Source: Plantago elongata
Taxonomy: Eukaryota > Streptophyta > Magnoliopsida > Lamiales > Plantaginaceae
Direction: 5' to 3'
Assembly (NCBI GenBank): GCA_036897095.1
Contig: JAYMSP010002687.1
Coordinates: 1 to 22,927 of the forward strand
Length of the DNA: 22,927 nucleotides
The translations under genes were made by a program, and so were the position numbers. Positions 20,150 to 22,927 of this stretch are shown piece after piece; within the stretch, counting starts at the first letter, position 1, and each line of letters starts with the position of its first letter. The notes under the pieces were generated by a model, which saw nothing but the letters and a program-made list of their open reading frames with translations, had not been told where the DNA came from and did no database searches.

Positions 20150-21745
20150 TCTAGCTGCTGGAACCACCAACATCATCAAGTGGGGTACTACCACCACTCG
20201 GTATCTCCCCGCACTCCGGGGTTCCCACTGGATCTAGGTAGGCGATACGTGTACTTCTCGTGGCGCGACATCTGCATGAGCATATGACAATGAAGAAGAC
20301 AAAAGTATTAGTACACATATCAGAAACATGAACTTGCAAGATAAATCAACTTAGAAACAGTAAACAACATATACCACAACATATATTACGAAACTATGAT
20401 GTACACATACCCTCCTCGTCGTCGTCATTGGTTAAGTCCACAAATTCGTCATCATTAATTAAGTTGTATGTATTCATTAGATGCATGTACATATGATTTA
20501 TAGATGTATCATTCAGCAGACTCTTCTTGGTATGAGTTGGTAATTGATTCGTCCTTATGAATATACTCTACCTTGGAGCGTGCTCGTATATGTATAGCAG
20601 CCAACCAGTCTGCCTTATTGTGTTTCAGACTTGGATATTCAAGGAAGATGACCTGGCTTGCTTGATCAGCCAGGATGAATGGTTCATATTTACTACGGTA
20701 CCTCTTCTTATGGTTAATCTCAACCATTTTGTACTCATTGTGCACCCTAGTACCAGTTAGACCCGGTTCATACCAGTCCACATGAAACAAAAATGTTCTT
20801 TTGATAGGCAATCCTGCATATTCTAGTCGAATAATTCTTTTCAGCTTCCCGTAGAAATCAAAATTATCCCCTGATAAATTTTGATCAGCCCCCTTCACAC
20901 AAACCCTACAATTGCTTGTGGACATGGTTGTGTTGGAATCTATAGTGTGAAATCTAAGACCGTTGACTATGTAAGATGGGAATATGTGGGTTACTCTCAA
21001 TGAACCCTCAATTAGAGACTCTAAGTAAGACATGTGACTTTATTCACAGGATCAGGGACATAGTTCTTGAACCAATATGGAAATATCGAAGGCAACTTAT
21101 CGTCAAGAAAGTTTTCAATTTCATCATCTAACATAATTAGATTCTTTGCAAGACAACGCTCTTTGAATACGTTGTTCAGACGATAACATGCATTCTAAAT
21201 TAGGAAAAGTCTATATTGTGAAGTAATATATATGTATGACTATTAATCATAAACTTACCCAGCAAAAATCGCCATGTATTTTTCAACTTCAAAACAGTTA
21301 GAGAGTACATAATCGTGTGATGCGTTGTACTCCCTCTCCTCATTCCAATAAATCTGACTTTTTTTCCCCTTAGCTCTCCCTGAATTTCTAAAAACTGAAA
21401 TTGCTCAATCATCGTCCTCTTGTACTTCGAATGTATCAGCATTTTGCCTGGTCTACTTGCCTTTGTCAACACTTCTGCTCCAAAGGAATAGGAGCAGCAG
21501 GTTGCAGCTTCCTCTCGAACATAAGCATTGGCCATTGATCCCTCAGGCTTGTTCTTGCTGCTGACATACTTCTTCAATTTACCCAGGTATCTGGGACGCA
21601 TAGAAAATTTAGATTGATAAAATATTGTAAGTAATAGTGAGGTAAAAGATTGTCTTGAAGACGCACCTCTCGAATGGATACATCTATTGACACTGAAACG
21701 CTGATGAAAAGATGAATTACATGCATTTACATTACAGTAACTCAA
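20150..21745 (-). pseudogene. CACTA (En/Spm-type) transposon gene remnant, DUF4218-like and DUF4216 regions
   Basis: Reading the minus strand, MYPFER at about 21667-21683 joins YLGKLKKYVSSKNKPEGSM after a 76-base GT-AG intron (21591-21666). This is the DUF4218 pattern found beside TNP2 transposases. A donor GCTGG|GTAAGT near 21255 and an acceptor TTTAG near 21187 bound a second intron. A further stretch holds FPYWFKNYVPDP. The DUF4216 part at 20509-21033 shows NGLRFHT, DFYGKLKRIIRLEY and PFILADQASQV. An acidic tail (NDDEFVDLTNDDDDEE) is near 20405-20455. Stops, for example just before MYPFER, break the frame. No CACTA terminal repeat was found, and the TNP2 transposase itself is missing. Confidence 0.82.
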
Positions 21746-21829
21746 TATTTTTCAAAATTACATGCAACTCACATTTAATACCTTCATATAATCCTAGCTA
21801 GTACATACACTTATGGTGCTAGCTCAAGC

Positions 21830-22518
21830 GACAATGGTACCAAGGACATGGCCTTTCCAAACCAAGGGTACGGACTTGTGCAAGACTGAAATTAGGGGCG
21901 GGTGGGACCATTCACGCTGAAGAATGGCAAGGACGCACCTATCAATGAGGAAGAGTCTGAAGAGACTTGGGGCAAGTCTCGTCTCGAGGGGAAGGTAATA
22001 TAGGAAGACGTTTCTCTTCCTACTCGGCCCGCTCGCGAATTAAGACCCTAGTGCAGATTTGCAGGCCAAATAAGTCCAAAGACTCTATATTTCTCTTATT
22101 CTGTTAATTTGATTAAAGAGTCTTAGTTTGATCATAGATCTAGAAGAATAAGGCAACTGCTAGATTCTTTCCAGATAATAAGGCGAGTAGATTTATTAGG
22201 ATCTTTTAATTATTTCAGCATATCTTTTAGAGATCTTGAATACATAAATTATCTGTCAAGTATCAAGTATAAATAGAATCTAGGATTTAACCCTAATTAT
22301 GCTTATTATGATTTATGATGAATGAAGATTCTTTACCGTTGAAGTGCATGCAACCATCGTTGAAAGACGTGACTACATTGCGAGAACCTCTCTTTTTTGT
22401 AAGTGATTCTTTCCCCTCTTCTTTAAATCGTGCCAAGATGACCTTAGAGGCCATTACAACGAACGAATTGCTCTGTAATTCGTACTACGAATTATCGTGG
22501 AAAAGTTACGTTCCAACA
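21830..22518 (+). mobile_element. 3' end of an LTR retrotransposon related to the 5901-9049 element
   Basis: A coding-like tail reading EETWGKSRLEGKV (about 21950-21995) matches the tail EDLGDKVRFKGGGV-type sequence before the polypurine tract of the other element. A purine-rich GAGGGGAAGG then leads into an LTR at about 21998-22518. The LTR shares TTTCAGCATATCTT (22213-22226), a TATAAATA box (22268-22275), TTTACCGTTGAA and a terminal CCAACA with the LTR at 8458-9049, but is clearly diverged. No primer site follows, so it is a 3' LTR. The rest of the element is missing, and its left limit is uncertain. Confidence 0.65.
22268..22275 (+). promoter_or_regulatory. TATA box of the second LTR
   Basis: TATAAATA lies at the position equivalent to 8778-8785 in the related LTR. 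Confidence 0.5.
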
Positions 22519-22715
22519 TACACCTTTTGCAATATAACACAAGAGCAGAACAAGAGTTATTGGGAGCAGTAATCCAAATCAAGTTTCTTCACCTATACAC
22601 TTATCCATTACTGTAATTGATTGTTCTTCTTGACACGTATTATTTAGTGTGGGTGTGGATAGCTTAGGCATGAGGAAGAAGGAATGAGAACGCAAGGTCG
22701 TATTCGAGAATTGAG

Positions 22716-22927
22716 GGGCCCTGTGCAAAAAAAATTAAACGAGGTCTAACACCATATGCAATATTAAATAAATAAAATTATAAACGTGCAAAACATCCAA
22801 AATCAACCATTACAAGTATTGTTTTTAATAAATATTACAAAAGACTAAAAACTACTTGAAAATTGCAACTCTTTGAGCATTCTTTGAAGCAAAATCATCA
22901 ATTAACTCGTCATAACTCACTTTCTCC
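22716..22927 (-). mobile_element. hAT-type transposase C-terminus and 3' end, cut by the window edge
   Basis: The minus strand from the right edge encodes EKVSYDELIDDFASKNAQR and stops at TAG 22852-22854. The pattern (I/L)DY-x-(D/E)LI-x-(D/N)FASKNA-R is the extreme C-terminus of zf-TTF/hAT dimerisation transposases in plants. After the stop is AT-rich sequence, then GGGGCCCTGTGC near 22716, which could be the terminal repeat. Only 24 codons are in view, so whether the gene is intact cannot be judged. Confidence 0.6.

Noticed and set aside
20151-20339. 62-codon minus-strand open frame
   Set aside because: Its upstream half has no motif; the downstream half is probably a terminal exon of the CACTA remnant and is covered there.
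21328-21345. TACTCCCTCT followed by a T-rich stretch, like a Stowaway end
   Set aside because: It falls within the CACTA coding sequence and reads as family-like protein on the minus strand.

Overview
The window looks like nuclear DNA of a flowering plant, most likely a eudicot. It has AT-rich intergenic sequence, GT-AG introns, plant-specific gene families and a dense mix of decayed plant transposable elements. No bacterial operons, CRISPR arrays, or rRNA or tRNA genes were seen. I did not find a convincing undescribed biological system. The most distinctive items are a small clustered gene family of unknown function and a gag-plus-protease-only LTR retrotransposon whose LTR promoter was split by a LINE.

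Positions 1-9049 are retroelement sequence. A degenerate L1-type LINE (plus strand, 5' end outside the window) carries ORF1 (DUF4283 domain and a broken zinc knuckle) and ORF2 (endonuclease, reverse transcriptase, zf-RVT and C-terminal RNase H). It ends in a short poly-A at 5892-5900. Directly after it lies the 3' part of an LTR (5901-6177), then a primer-binding-like site, gag and protease remnants, a polypurine tract and a complete 3' LTR (8458-9049). The LINE therefore appears to have landed inside the 5' LTR, just upstream of its TATA box. The LTR element has no reverse transcriptase, RNase H or integrase region.

Positions 9050-14000 hold a copia-like LTR remnant, a minus-strand Ty3-type LTR/leader remnant and a tRNA-derived SINE-like tail. 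Between them is a minus-strand family of small proteins: two intact genes (10464-10751 and 13599-13868) and one truncated copy (10108-10245). The two intact genes share protein motifs and the position of a TATA box. Positions 14000-15950 are AT-rich and without a recognisable gene.

Positions 15950-19800 form the clearest host-gene region. An intronless small gene on the plus strand (16032-16286) carries the motif of plant serine-rich-protein-like proteins. It converges with a minus-strand LEA2/NDR1-HIN1-like membrane protein gene that has exon 1 at 19163-19714, a 1.84-kb intron and a 72-nt exon 2 at 17253-17324.

Positions 20100-22927 are again transposon debris: a minus-strand CACTA element with DUF4218-type and DUF4216 regions, the 3' end and LTR of an element distantly related to the one at 5901-9049, and the C-terminus of a hAT transposase running off the right edge.
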